From positions 1-36,597 of the forward strand of contig JAGBNF010000047.1 of the NCBI GenBank assembly GCA_017634555.1: a stretch of DNA of 36,597 nucleotides, read 5' to 3'. The notes below the pieces were generated by a model that was given only the letters and a program-made list of their open reading frames with translations, was not told where the DNA came from and did not search any database. Shown piece after piece: positions 16,007-25,167 of the stretch (positions within the stretch are counted from its first letter, which is position 1; every line of letters begins with the position of its first letter). The DNA is from Eubacterium sp. GTDB lineage: Bacteria > Bacillota > Clostridia > Lachnospirales > Lachnospiraceae. The translations under genes were made by a program, and so were the position numbers.

Positions 16007-16651
16007 ATGAGTAAATCAATTGCAGTATTCGGAATAGGAAGATTTGGAAAGAGTCTCGCCCTGAGACTTGCAGATATGGGCGTAGATGTAATGGTTGTAG
16101 ACAACAATCCCGAGGATATCGAGAAGATTGCCGATAAGGTTACATATGCGATAGAAGCAAACCTTACAAATGCGGATGCTATTCAAGCACTTGGACTTGA
16201 TGATATAGATGTTGTAGTTGTAGCTATGGGCTCAGATCTTCAGGCAAGCATTATGTCTGTTATGATCGCAAAGGAAATGGGAGTTCCTTATGTTATGGCT
16301 AAGGCATCGGATGAAAGAATGGGTGCGATCCTTACAAAGGTCGGAGCGGATAAGATCATTTATCCTGAGGAAGAGTCGGGATTCAGAACCGCGAGAGTAC
16401 TTGCTTCCGAGTCATTCCTTGATTACTTCGATCTTGCCGGAAATCTCTGTGTTCTTGAAATGAAGCCGAAGAAGGAATGGATCGGTAAGAACCTTATAGA
16501 GCTTAATCTCAGAGGTGCTTACAATATAAATGTAATTGCCATTAAGGATGAGAGAGGAACAAGTGCTTCTATCGATCCGAAGAAACCACTCACCGAGAAT
16601 GATGAGCTTTTCGTAGTTGTTGAAAAGAAGGATCTTAAGAACATCAAATAA
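16007..16651 (+). CDS. ktrA: Ktr/Trk regulatory subunit with RCK domains
   Basis: A 214-residue cytoplasmic regulator: an RCK-N Rossmann domain (GIGRFGKSLA at ~9-18, acidic residue in VVDNNPED that binds the nucleotide ribose) and an RCK-C domain from about residue 135 to the end. KtrA forms an octameric ring on the KtrB dimer and gates it with ATP/ADP; the RCK-C domain of Firmicute members often binds c-di-AMP, which is family knowledge, not seen here. The gene lies 33 bp after ktrB with GAAAGGA upstream of the ATG, so it is in the same operon. Confidence 0.94.
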   Translation: MSKSIAVFGIGRFGKSLALRLADMGVDVMVVDNNPEDIEKIADKVTYAIEANLTNADAIQALGLDDIDVVVVAMGSDLQASIMSVMIAKEMGVPYVMAKASDERMGAILTKVGADKIIYPEEESGFRTARVLASESFLDYFDLAGNLCVLEMKPKKEWIGKNLIELNLRGAYNINVIAIKDERGTSASIDPKKPLTENDELFVVVEKKDLKNIK

Positions 16652-16691
16652 TTCGGATATAAATGTAATTAATGAAAGGTAATAAATCAAA

Positions 16692-17603
16692 ATGTCTGAT
16701 AAGGAACTACTTGGAAAACTGAAAGCAAAGAAGGGACTGCAGTCACTCTGCAAAGCGTTTATGTGTGTGTGCGGAACGCTTAGTATTGTTGCGCTGGTTG
16801 CAATACCCGTCATTGCCAAGAAGGATGGACCTTGGTTTATCCCTGCACTGATACTCGGAGTAATGCTCGTGATAACTCTTGTAATGTGGTTTATGGTAAG
16901 CCATATCGATACAGAGCTTGAAAGAGAACTGGGAACAGACTTTATAGAGAAAATTCTGAGTGAGAAGGTTGACCTTATAGATTATCAGCCGTTTAAGACC
17001 CTCAGCTTTGAACCGCTCAGAAATTCAAAGCTTTTCGATCTTTTCGACAGGATTGAGGGTTCGGATTATTTTAAGGCAGTATATAACGGAGTCAGCTTTG
17101 AATACTGTGATGCTATGCTTACAAGCCGTGAGAGATATGGTGATTCCAATACGAATATCACAGAGTTTGAGGGCGGAGTTATCAGAATGAAGCTTTCAAA
17201 TCCTATTAAGAGAACAGTTATCGTAAAGCAGAATAGAAACAAAGGTACCGGATCTCTCGAAGAGGCAGCTAAGAAGAAGGCTAAGGCCGGCTTCACGGTT
17301 GTAAAAAGCGGAGATGAAGAATTTGACGGAAGATATAATATTCAGACTGAGATCGAAGGAGAGGAAAAGGCTATCCTTACACCGGCCTTCATCAGAAGAA
17401 TGACACAGCTTTCCGAAGATATAACAGGAAGACTCTTTATCAGTCTTCAGGAAAATGATGTTACAGTTGCTATCTGTAAGAGTGAGGATTACTTCGATAT
17501 GCCTTCTGTTCATAAGATGGAGAATGCAGAGAAGTTTAAGGAGCTTTACAGAAATCAGCTTAAGGAGCTGCTTACGATAGTTAATGCATTTACGGCAATA
17601 TAA
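16692..17603 (+). CDS. DUF3137 membrane protein
   Basis: A 303-residue protein with two adjacent hydrophobic segments near the N-terminus (about 20-75) and a large soluble remainder. The stretch FDRIEGSDYFKAVYNGVSFEYCDAML and the later ILTPAFIRRMTQLSEDI fit DUF3137, a family often found beside LemA. Its biochemical role is unknown. The gene starts with ATG at 16692 (GAAAGG about 14 bases upstream) and follows ktrA by 40 bp; a functional link to potassium uptake is possible but unproven. A second, more distant DUF3137-type protein is encoded at 30764-32119, there directly after lemA. Another ~100 bp of sequence with small inverted repeats separates this gene from the next one. Confidence 0.7.
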   Translation: MSDKELLGKLKAKKGLQSLCKAFMCVCGTLSIVALVAIPVIAKKDGPWFIPALILGVMLVITLVMWFMVSHIDTELERELGTDFIEKILSEKVDLIDYQPFKTLSFEPLRNSKLFDLFDRIEGSDYFKAVYNGVSFEYCDAMLTSRERYGDSNTNITEFEGGVIRMKLSNPIKRTVIVKQNRNKGTGSLEEAAKKKAKAGFTVVKSGDEEFDGRYNIQTEIEGEEKAILTPAFIRRMTQLSEDITGRLFISLQENDVTVAICKSEDYFDMPSVHKMENAEKFKELYRNQLKELLTIVNAFTAI

Positions 17604-17630
17604 GTCGAAAGACAGTACGATCAGCTAATA

Positions 17631-17678
17631 AATCGTAAGACCGATCAACATGCATACAGATCGGATTATATAACGATT
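17631..17678. repeat. Nested inverted repeats in intergenic gap
   Basis: AATCGT (17631-17636) pairs with ACGATT (17673-17678), and inside it CCGATC (17641-17646) pairs with GATCGG (17659-17664) around a 12-base loop. No T-run follows. It could be an operator or a weak RNA hairpin in front of the RNase H fusion gene. Confidence 0.3.
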
Positions 17679-17707
17679 GATCAGTTAACATCAGAGGGGG
17701 AAGATAT

Positions 17708-18619
17708 ATGAATAAGACAAAAGAAAAACTTGCTTCTGAATATTTTAAGAGTAATAACTGCTGTCAGGCAGTGCTTCGGGCATTTAAGGATGAGGCAGGC
17801 CTTACGGAAAAGGATGCTGTCAAGCTCGGCAGCACATTTGGCGGAGGCATGGGCGGAATGCAGGGAACCTGCGGCGCACTTGTGGGAGCGGAGATGATTC
17901 TTGCGCTTACAGGCTTTGAAGGAAAGCCTATGGGAGCAAAGGCAAAGGAGCTTTACAGCAAATTTGTTGAAATGACGGGATCGGGAATCTGCAAGGAAAT
18001 CAAGGGCGTTGAGACAGGCGAAATGCTTGCGTCATGTGATACATGTGTAAGAAATGCAGCCCACATACTTCAGGATATAGCAGGAGATACACTTGCAAAG
18101 AAGGCTGCCGAGGCGATTACGGCAGGAACTGTTGCGGGAGAGGTATCTACGGAAACAACCATAGCATCCCTCAATTATGAGAAGACAGAGGTGCTTTCAA
18201 ATAATGATGCGGTTGTTGCCTATGTTGACGGAAGCTATAGCATCTCGACGAAGGAGTATTCCTACGGAGTTGTTGCATTTGTGGGAGATGAGAAGAAGAC
18301 CTTCGCAGAAAAGTTCAACGATCCTGAGCTTGCAACCATGAGAAATGTGGCAGGTGAGCTTGAGGGCGCCAAGAAGGCCATGAGCTATGCGCTTTCCATA
18401 GGTGCAAGAATACTGGATATTTACTATGATTATGAAGGAATCGAGAAGTGGTGTACGGGAGCCTGGAAGACCAACAAGGAAGGAACCAAGGCATACAAGG
18501 CATTTTATGATTCTGTTTCCGGAAAACTGAACGTACATTTCCATAAGGTAAAGGGACATTCGGGAGACAGATATAACGATGAAGCGGATGCACTTGCCAA
18601 GGCTCAGCTTGGAATTTAG
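17708..18619 (+). CDS. C_GCAxxG_C_C redox domain fused to RNase H
   Basis: A 303-residue two-domain protein. Residues ~1-130 match the C_GCAxxG_C_C family: C18-C19, GTCGALVGA with C55, then C95, C110 and C113, a cysteine set thought to bind metal or act in redox chemistry. Residues ~168-303 are an RNase H-type domain with candidate catalytic residues D174 (YVDGS), E217 (AGELEG), D241 (YYDYEG) and D294 (NDEADALA), and the KGHSGD loop. RNase HI removes RNA from RNA-DNA hybrids. A ~35-residue linker rich in Ala, Thr and Glu joins the halves. AGAGGGGGAAG precedes the ATG at 17708. Both halves are complete, so this is one fused gene, not a frameshift artefact. The purpose of joining a cysteine-rich module to RNase H is unknown. 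Confidence 0.88.
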   Translation: MNKTKEKLASEYFKSNNCCQAVLRAFKDEAGLTEKDAVKLGSTFGGGMGGMQGTCGALVGAEMILALTGFEGKPMGAKAKELYSKFVEMTGSGICKEIKGVETGEMLASCDTCVRNAAHILQDIAGDTLAKKAAEAITAGTVAGEVSTETTIASLNYEKTEVLSNNDAVVAYVDGSYSISTKEYSYGVVAFVGDEKKTFAEKFNDPELATMRNVAGELEGAKKAMSYALSIGARILDIYYDYEGIEKWCTGAWKTNKEGTKAYKAFYDSVSGKLNVHFHKVKGHSGDRYNDEADALAKAQLGI

Positions 18620-18695
18620 TCAGAAAATATATAAAATAGGCAATAAGTGACAAACAGAGGGCTTTGTTATAACAGAAATTTATAAATAAAAACAC

Positions 18696-18724
18696 TTGAT
18701 TCAAAAGCCCAAAATGTATAGAAT
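18696..18724 (+). promoter_or_regulatory. Predicted sigma-A promoter for the DUF1858 gene
   Basis: TTGATT (18696-18701), a 17-bp spacer and TAGAAT (18719-18724) precede the ATG at 18769. A 7-bp inverted repeat, GGGCTTT at 18659-18665 and AAAGCCC at 18704-18710, reaches into the spacer and could be an operator. Confidence 0.6.
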
Positions 18725-18768
18725 GAAACTCGTTAATTGAATTGATTCGTAATATGGAGGAATGGTCA

Positions 18769-19158
18769 ATGTCAGATGGGATTATTAATGCAGGAAATGC
18801 AGATATAGAAAATATTACAATTACAACAGGCGCTGCTGAGGCACCTGAAACAGTTTCAACAGATGAGATCGGAAGTACAGCATTTACAGGAGCACCTGAA
18901 CCGGGCGCACCTGGAGAAGACGGCATTATTGAATACATTAACAAGGAAATGCTTATCAGTGATATCGTTACATGGTATCCTGATGCTACTCTCGTTCTTA
19001 TGAAGATAGGAATGCACTGCATATCATGTTTCGCAGCTCAGATGGAGACACTTGAGCAGGCTGCAGCCGTTCACGGATATGATCCTGACGATGTAGCTAA
19101 GATCGTAAACGATTATCTTACACAGACAATCGCAAACAAGGATAAGGAAGCTGAATAA
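18769..19158 (+). CDS. DUF1858 domain protein with acidic N-terminal extension
   Basis: A 129-residue protein. The C-terminal ~70 residues (ISDIVTWYPDATLVLMKIGMHCISC) are a DUF1858 domain, a small four-helix fold related to hybrid-cluster and disulfide-type redox proteins, with the CxxC pair in HCISC. The N-terminal ~55 residues are acidic, Thr/Ala/Gly/Pro-rich and probably disordered, which is unusual for this short family. I chose the ATG at 18769 because GGAGG lies at 18756-18760; an opening at 18742 has no such site. It has its own promoter and a terminator, so it is a single-gene unit. Its exact function is unknown; a redox role is family-based inference. Confidence 0.85.
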   Translation: MSDGIINAGNADIENITITTGAAEAPETVSTDEIGSTAFTGAPEPGAPGEDGIIEYINKEMLISDIVTWYPDATLVLMKIGMHCISCFAAQMETLEQAAAVHGYDPDDVAKIVNDYLTQTIANKDKEAE

Positions 19159-19195
19159 TCAGCTGAACATTTTCTGTAACTAAGGAAGATTTAAG

Positions 19196-19250
19196 AATGT
19201 GCCGTGCACCCGAGGACCATCGGGAGTGTTCGGCACATTTCTTTTATTTT
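19196..19250 (+). terminator. Rho-independent terminator after the DUF1858 gene
   Basis: An outer stem (19196-19204 with 19231-19239) holds an inner CCCGA/TCGGG stem (19209-19213 with 19220-19224). It is followed by TCTTTTATTTT. It sits between the DUF1858 gene and the ileS promoter. Confidence 0.8.
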
Positions 19251-19262
19251 ACGGTTAATTTC

Positions 19263-19292
19263 TTTACATAACCGATAAAAAAGTGCTATAAT
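19263..19292 (+). promoter_or_regulatory. Predicted sigma-A promoter of ileS
   Basis: TTTACA (19263-19268), an 18-bp spacer and TATAAT (19287-19292) precede the ileS ATG at 19331. The leader is only ~30 bases, too short for a T-box, so no tRNA-sensing leader is present. Confidence 0.75.
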
Positions 19293-19330
19293 GGCCTTTA
19301 ATATGGGCATATTAGAAGGAAGGAAAAACA

Positions 19331-22300
19331 ATGTACGATAAGGTATCAACCAAACTGAATTTCGTAGAAAACGAAGAAAAGGTTCTGAATTTTTGGAATG
19401 AGAACAAGATCTTTGAGAAGAGTATTGATGAGAAGAAGGATCTTCCAACCTATACTTTCTATGACGGTCCTCCAACGGCAAACGGAAAGCCGCATATAGG
19501 ACATGTTCTTACACGTGTAATTAAGGATATGATCCCGAGATATCAGACCATGAAGGGTCACAAGATCATCCGTAAGGCAGGCTGGGATACTCACGGACTC
19601 CCTGTAGAGCTTGAGGTTGAGAAGGAAATCGGTATCGACGGCAAGGAGCAGATCGAAGAATTCGGTATTGAGCCTTTTATCGAGAAATGTAAGGAATCAG
19701 TATGGAAATATAAGGGAATGTGGGAGCAGTTCTCCGGCAAGGTCGGCTTCTGGGCTGATATGGATAACCCTTATGTAACATATCATAATGATTATATTGA
19801 ATCTGAGTGGTGGGCTCTGAAGAAGATCTGGGATATGGGACTTCTTTACAAGGGCTTTAAGGTAGTACCTTATTGTCCTCGATGCGGAACACCTCTTTCA
19901 TCTCATGAGGTTGCTCAGGGATATAAGGCAGTTAAGGAACGCTCAGCAGTAGTTCGTTTCAAGGCTAAGGTTGCTGAAGGTGAGGAGCAGTATTACTTCC
20001 TTGCATGGACAACAACACCTTGGACACTTCCTTCAAACCTTGCACTCTGCGTTAACCCTGAGGAAAGCTACAGCAAGGTAAAGGCATGTGACGGATATAC
20101 ATATATCATGGCAGATGCACTTCTTGATACAGTTCTCGGACCTCTCGCAGAAGAGAAGGTTAAGAACGACGACGGTGAGATGGTTGCTAAGTACAGCACT
20201 GACGCTACAGACGGCAAGGCATATGTAAAGCTTGAGTCATATAAGGGTATCGAGCTTGAGGGCAGAGAGTATGAGCCTCTCTACGAAGCAGCCGCAGCAG
20301 GTGCAGCAAAGCAGCACAAGAAGGCACATTTCATCGTAGCAGATGATTATGTAACAATGTCAGACGGTACAGGTATCGTTCATATCGCACCGGCATTCGG
20401 TGAGGACGACGGACGTGTGGGACGTAAGTATGATCTTCCGTTCGTACAGTTTGTAGATGCTGCCGGAAACATGACAGATGATACTCCGTTCGGAGGTCTC
20501 TTCGTTAAGGATGCAGATCCAAAGGTACTTGTTGATCTTGATTCAAGACAGCTTCTTTTCTCTGCACCAAAGTTTGAGCATGACTACCCATTCTGCTGGA
20601 GATGTGATACACCGCTCATCTACTATGCTAGAGAGTCATGGTTCATCAAGATGACAGAAGTAAGTGACCGTATGGTTGCTAATAATGATACAGTTAACTG
20701 GATACCTGAAGGTATCGGTAAGGGACGTTTCGGTGAGTGGCTCAAGAACGTTCAGGACTGGGGTCTCAGCCGTGACCGTTACTGGGGAACACCTCTCAAC
20801 GTTTGGGAGTGCCCGGACTGCGGCGCAAGAGATGCTATCGGTTCTATCGACGAGCTTCATGAAAAGGGTACAATGAAGGACGGAAGCGAGGTTCCATTCT
20901 CAATCGAGCTTCACAGACCGTTCATCGATGAAGTAACACTCACATGTCCTGACTGCGGTAAGAAAATGTACCGCGTACCTGAAGTTATCGACTGCTGGTT
21001 CGATTCAGGAGCAATGCCTTTCGCACAGTGGCATTATCCGTTTGAGAACGAGGATATCTTCAATGATAACTTCCCTGCAGACTTTATCTCAGAGGCTGTA
21101 GATCAGACACGAGGATGGTTCTATTCACTGATGGCTATTTCAACACTTCTCTTTGATAAGGCTCCTTACAAGAACGTTATCGTTCTCGGACACGTTCAGG
21201 ATAAGGACGGACTCAAGATGAGCAAGTCAAAGGGAAATGCAGTAGACCCAATGAAAGCTCTTGAAAGCTTCGGAGCAGATGCTATCCGCTGGTATTTCTA
21301 TACAAATTCACAGCCATGGCTTCCTAACAGATTCCATGAGGATGCAGTTAAGGAAGGACAGCGTAAGTTCATGGGTACTCTCTGGAATACCTATGCATTC
21401 TATACACTTTATGCAGAGATCGATCAGTTCAATCCGCTTGATTATGAGCTTGATTACTCAAGCCTTTCAATCATGGACAGATGGCTGCTTTCAAAGCTGA
21501 ATACAGCTATCAAGAGATTCGATGAGAATCTTGGAGCATACAGAATCCCTGAAGCTGCAGATATCCTTGCAGAGTTCGTGGATGATATGAGTAACTGGTA
21601 TGTTCGTCGTGGACGTGAGAGATACTGGGTAAAGGGTATGCCTCAGGATAAGATAAATGCGTACATGACACTTTACACAGCTCTTGTAACTATCTGTGAA
21701 GTGGCTGCACCTATGGTACCTTTCATCACAGAGAGCATTTATCAGAACCTTGTAAGAAATATCGATAAGGATGCACCTGAGTCAATCCACCTCTGTGAGT
21801 ATCCGGAGGTAAATGAGAAGCTTATCGATGAGAGCCTTGAGGAGAGCATGGATGAAGTGCTTAAGATCAAGACCTACGGAAGCGCTGCAAGAAATACAGC
21901 TAATATCAAGAACAGACAGCCTATAGCATCTATGTATATCAAGGCTGCAAAGACTCTTGATGACGAATATATAGATATCATCAAGGATGAGCTTAACATC
22001 AAGACAGTTGAGTTCACAGATGATGTATCGGCATTTTCTACATATATCTTTAAGCCACAGCTCAGAACTGTAGGCCCTAAGTACGGAAAGCTTCTCGGAG
22101 GAATCAAGGAGTATCTTGGTTCTGTTAACGGAACAGAGGCTTACAACGTATTAAAGAGCGAGGGCGCACTTAAGTTCGAGGTTAACGGTGAAGAGGTAGC
22201 TCTTGCAGAAGAGGATCTTCTGATTGAAGTTGCCCAGAGCGAAGATTACGTAACAGAGGGCGATAACACCGTCACTGTCGTAATAGATAAGAGACTTACT

Positions 22301-22570
22301 CCTGAACTTGTGGAGGAAGGTTTCGTAAGAGAGATTATTTCAAAGGTTCAGACAATGCGTAAGGAAGCTGATTTCGAGGTCATGGATCGTATTATGCTTT
22401 ATATGGCAAATAACGATAAGCTTGCTGAGATTGTCACAAGAAATGCAGATAAGATCAAGGATGCCGTTCTTGCCGAGCATATCGCACTTGGATCAATGGC
22501 AGGCTTCACCAGAGAGTGGGATATCAACGGAGAAGAGGTAACCATCGGTGTTGCCAAGCAGGATCTGTAA
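19331..22570 (+). CDS. ileS: Isoleucyl-tRNA synthetase, long type
   Basis: A 1079-residue class I synthetase that charges tRNA-Ile. The HIGH motif is PHIGH near residue 56 and the KMSKS motif is KMSKSKGN near residue 628. Editing (CP1) domain sequences such as FLAWTTTPWTLPSNLALCV lie between, and Cys pairs (CPRCG, CPDCG) form zinc-binding elements. The length and sequences such as GWDTHGLPVELEVEKEIGI resemble the eukaryote-like second bacterial type (IleRS2), which is often naturally insensitive to mupirocin; that class call is by pattern and needs a tree. AGAAGGAAGG precedes the ATG. It has its own promoter, and glgP follows after 53 bp. Confidence 0.97.
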   Translation: MYDKVSTKLNFVENEEKVLNFWNENKIFEKSIDEKKDLPTYTFYDGPPTANGKPHIGHVLTRVIKDMIPRYQTMKGHKIIRKAGWDTHGLPVELEVEKEIGIDGKEQIEEFGIEPFIEKCKESVWKYKGMWEQFSGKVGFWADMDNPYVTYHNDYIESEWWALKKIWDMGLLYKGFKVVPYCPRCGTPLSSHEVAQGYKAVKERSAVVRFKAKVAEGEEQYYFLAWTTTPWTLPSNLALCVNPEESYSKVKACDGYTYIMADALLDTVLGPLAEEKVKNDDGEMVAKYSTDATDGKAYVKLESYKGIELEGREYEPLYEAAAAGAAKQHKKAHFIVADDYVTMSDGTGIVHIAPAFGEDDGRVGRKYDLPFVQFVDAAGNMTDDTPFGGLFVKDADPKVLVDLDSRQLLFSAPKFEHDYPFCWRCDTPLIYYARESWFIKMTEVSDRMVANNDTVNWIPEGIGKGRFGEWLKNVQDWGLSRDRYWGTPLNVWECPDCGARDAIGSIDELHEKGTMKDGSEVPFSIELHRPFIDEVTLTCPDCGKKMYRVPEVIDCWFDSGAMPFAQWHYPFENEDIFNDNFPADFISEAVDQTRGWFYSLMAISTLLFDKAPYKNVIVLGHVQDKDGLKMSKSKGNAVDPMKALESFGADAIRWYFYTNSQPWLPNRFHEDAVKEGQRKFMGTLWNTYAFYTLYAEIDQFNPLDYELDYSSLSIMDRWLLSKLNTAIKRFDENLGAYRIPEAADILAEFVDDMSNWYVRRGRERYWVKGMPQDKINAYMTLYTALVTICEVAAPMVPFITESIYQNLVRNIDKDAPESIHLCEYPEVNEKLIDESLEESMDEVLKIKTYGSAARNTANIKNRQPIASMYIKAAKTLDDEYIDIIKDELNIKTVEFTDDVSAFSTYIFKPQLRTVGPKYGKLLGGIKEYLGSVNGTEAYNVLKSEGALKFEVNGEEVALAEEDLLIEVAQSEDYVTEGDNTVTVVIDKRLTPELVEEGFVREIISKVQTMRKEADFEVMDRIMLYMANNDKLAEIVTRNADKIKDAVLAEHIALGSMAGFTREWDINGEEVTIGVAKQDL

Positions 22571-22623
22571 TTAAGACTTTGGAATAATAATTCTATCCGA
22601 TATTTCTAAGGAGGGATGGCTTT

Positions 22624-25092
22624 ATGAATAAGATTGCAAGCGTGGACAAGGAAAGCTTCAAGAAGGAAGTTGCAGCTAACGTAAAGATGCTTTACAGAAA
22701 GACTCTTGAAGAGGCCACACCGCAGCAGCTGTATCAGGCAGTAAGTTACGCAATTAAGGATGACATTATCGAGAGATGGATCGCCACACATAAGGTGTAT
22801 AAGGCTCAGAATGTTAAGAAGGTATATTACCTTTCGATGGAGTTCCTTATGGGACGTCAGTTGGGAAACAACCTTATAAATCTCGGATATTACAATGAGA
22901 TCAAGGAAGCGCTTGAGGAAATGGGACTTGATATCAATTTCCTTGAGGATCAGGAGAGAGATCCGGCACTTGGAAACGGTGGTCTGGGACGTCTCGCAGC
23001 ATGTTTCCTTGATTCACTTTCAACACTCGGCTATCCGGCATACGGATGCGGAATCCGTTATCGTTACGGAATGTTCAAGCAGGCTATAGTTGACGGCGCT
23101 CAGGTTGAGAGACCGGATGACTGGTTAAAGGATGGATATCCTTTCGAGGTAAAGCGTGCTGAGTATGCGTGCGAGGTTAAGTTCGGTGGATACGTAAGAG
23201 TTGAAAACAGAGACGGTAGAAACCACTTTATTCAGGAAGGTTATCAGTCAGTACGTGCTGTACCTTATGATATGCCTATCGTTGGATACGGTAATAACAT
23301 AGTTAATACACTTCGTATGTGGGATGCAGAGGCTACTCAGGAATTCAACCTGAACTCCTTCGATAAGGGTGAGTATCATCAGGCAGTTGAGCAGCAGAAT
23401 CTCGCAAGAACTATCTGTGAGGTGCTTTATCCTAATGATAATCACTATTCAGGTAAGGAACTCAGACTGAAGCAGCAGTACTTCTTCGTATCTGCTTCAC
23501 TTCAGACTGCTATAAAGAAGTTTAAGGAAAATAACAAGAAGATCGCAGACCTTCCTAAGAAGGTTACATTTCAGATGAACGATACACATCCTACTCTGAC
23601 AGTAGCAGAGCTTATGCGTATCCTCATGGATGAAGAAGGTCTTGAGTGGGATGAGGCATGGGAGATCACAACAAAGACCTGTGCATATACAAATCACACG
23701 ATCATGTCAGAGGCACTTGAGAAGTGGCCTATCGAGCTCTTCTCCAGACTGCTTCCACGTATATATCAGATCGTTGAGGAAATCAACCGCCGCTTCGTAA
23801 AGAAGATTGAGGAAATGTATCCGGGTGACCAGAACAAGATTAAGTCCATGGCAATCCTCTATGACGGACAGGTAAAGATGGCACATCTCGCAATTGCCGG
23901 TTCTTATTCGGTAAACGGTGTTGCAAGACTTCATACAGAAATCCTCAAGAAGAGAGAGCTTAAGGATTTCTATGAAATGAATCCTAAGCAGTTCAACAAC
24001 AAGACAAACGGTATTACACAGAGAAGATTCGTACTTCACGCTAATCCACTGCTTGCTTCATGGCTCAGTTCAAAGATCGGTGATGAGTGGATCACTGATA
24101 TGTCACAGCTTTCAAAGCTTAAGACGTTTGTTGATGACAAGAAGTATCAGCAGGAATTCATGAACATCAAGTATCAGAACAAGGTTCGCCTTGCTAAGTA
24201 TATCAAGGAGAATAATGGTATCGATGTAGATCCTACATCAATATTCGATGTTCAGGTTAAGAGACTTCATGAGTATAAGAGACAGCTTCTCAACATACTC
24301 CATATTATGCACATTTATACAGAGCTCAAGGAAAATCCTCAGTTCGATATGTATCCGACTACATTTATCTTCGGCGCAAAGGCAGCTGCCGGATATAAGA
24401 GAGCTAAGCTTACTATCGAGCTTATAAATGCTGTAGCTGATAAGATCAATAACGATAAGTCCATCGATAACAAGATCAAGGTTGTCTTTATTGAGGACTA
24501 CAGAGTATCAAACGGTGAGATCATCTTTGCCGCAGCCGATGTTTCAGAGCAGATATCTACTGCATCACGTGAGGCATCAGGTACAGGTAACATGAAGTTC
24601 ATGGTTAACGGTGCTCCTACACTCGGTACTATGGACGGTGCTAACGTTGAAATCGTTGAGGAAGTTGGCATTGAGAATGCATTTATCTTCGGACTTTCAG
24701 CTAATGAGGTTATGAAGTATGAGCGTGAGGGCGGATATAATCCTATGGATGTCTTCAACGGCAACCAGAATGTAAGACGTGTTCTTACACAGCTCATCAA
24801 CGGAACCTACTGTGATGATACAGAAAAGTTCAGAGATCTTTACGATTCACTGATCAAGGAAGATGTTTACTTCATTCTTAAGGATTTCGATTCTTATGCA
24901 GAAGCTCACAGATGTGTTGATGCTGCTTACAGAGATGAAGCTGCATGGGCTAAGATGGCAATGCTCAATACAGCATGCTCAGGCAAGTTCTCATCAGACA
25001 GAACTATCGAAGAGTATGTAAAGGATATCTGGAAGCTTAAGAAGATTCAGGTTGAGATTGAGGCTCCGGCTGCAAAGGGAAAAAAGAAGTAA
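22624..25092 (+). CDS. glgP: Glycogen/starch (maltodextrin) phosphorylase
   Basis: An 822-residue GT35 phosphorylase that releases glucose-1-phosphate from alpha-1,4-glucan. Family signatures include DPALGNGGLGRLAACFLDS and the pyridoxal-phosphate segment EASGTGNMKFMVNGAPT with the cofactor lysine near residue 659. The N-terminus starts directly with the catalytic fold and lacks an extended regulatory region. AAGGAGGG precedes the ATG at 22624. It lies 53 bp after ileS with no terminator between them, so it may be partly read through. No other glycogen genes are in the window. The C-terminus ends in a Lys-rich tail (AAKGKKK). A new promoter for scfA starts 13 bp after the stop. Confidence 0.97.
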   Translation: MNKIASVDKESFKKEVAANVKMLYRKTLEEATPQQLYQAVSYAIKDDIIERWIATHKVYKAQNVKKVYYLSMEFLMGRQLGNNLINLGYYNEIKEALEEMGLDINFLEDQERDPALGNGGLGRLAACFLDSLSTLGYPAYGCGIRYRYGMFKQAIVDGAQVERPDDWLKDGYPFEVKRAEYACEVKFGGYVRVENRDGRNHFIQEGYQSVRAVPYDMPIVGYGNNIVNTLRMWDAEATQEFNLNSFDKGEYHQAVEQQNLARTICEVLYPNDNHYSGKELRLKQQYFFVSASLQTAIKKFKENNKKIADLPKKVTFQMNDTHPTLTVAELMRILMDEEGLEWDEAWEITTKTCAYTNHTIMSEALEKWPIELFSRLLPRIYQIVEEINRRFVKKIEEMYPGDQNKIKSMAILYDGQVKMAHLAIAGSYSVNGVARLHTEILKKRELKDFYEMNPKQFNNKTNGITQRRFVLHANPLLASWLSSKIGDEWITDMSQLSKLKTFVDDKKYQQEFMNIKYQNKVRLAKYIKENNGIDVDPTSIFDVQVKRLHEYKRQLLNILHIMHIYTELKENPQFDMYPTTFIFGAKAAAGYKRAKLTIELINAVADKINNDKSIDNKIKVVFIEDYRVSNGEIIFAAADVSEQISTASREASGTGNMKFMVNGAPTLGTMDGANVEIVEEVGIENAFIFGLSANEVMKYEREGGYNPMDVFNGNQNVRRVLTQLINGTYCDDTEKFRDLYDSLIKEDVYFILKDFDSYAEAHRCVDAAYRDEAAWAKMAMLNTACSGKFSSDRTIEEYVKDIWKLKKIQVEIEAPAAKGKKK

Positions 25093-25104
25093 TAAAAGAA
25101 AAAA

Positions 25105-25133
25105 TTGCACATAATTTAAAAGTGTGTTAGTAT
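25105..25133 (+). promoter_or_regulatory. Predicted sigma-A promoter of scfA
   Basis: TTGCAC (25105-25110), a 17-bp spacer and TAGTAT (25128-25133) sit just after the glgP stop and 35 bases before the scfA ATG. Confidence 0.7.
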
Positions 25134-25167
25134 TTACTATATTTTTGAATAAAATAGGAGAACAAAA

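Noticed and set aside
19240-19330. T-box leader for ileS
   Set aside because: The leader from the predicted promoter is only ~30 bases and has no T-box sequence or specifier stem.
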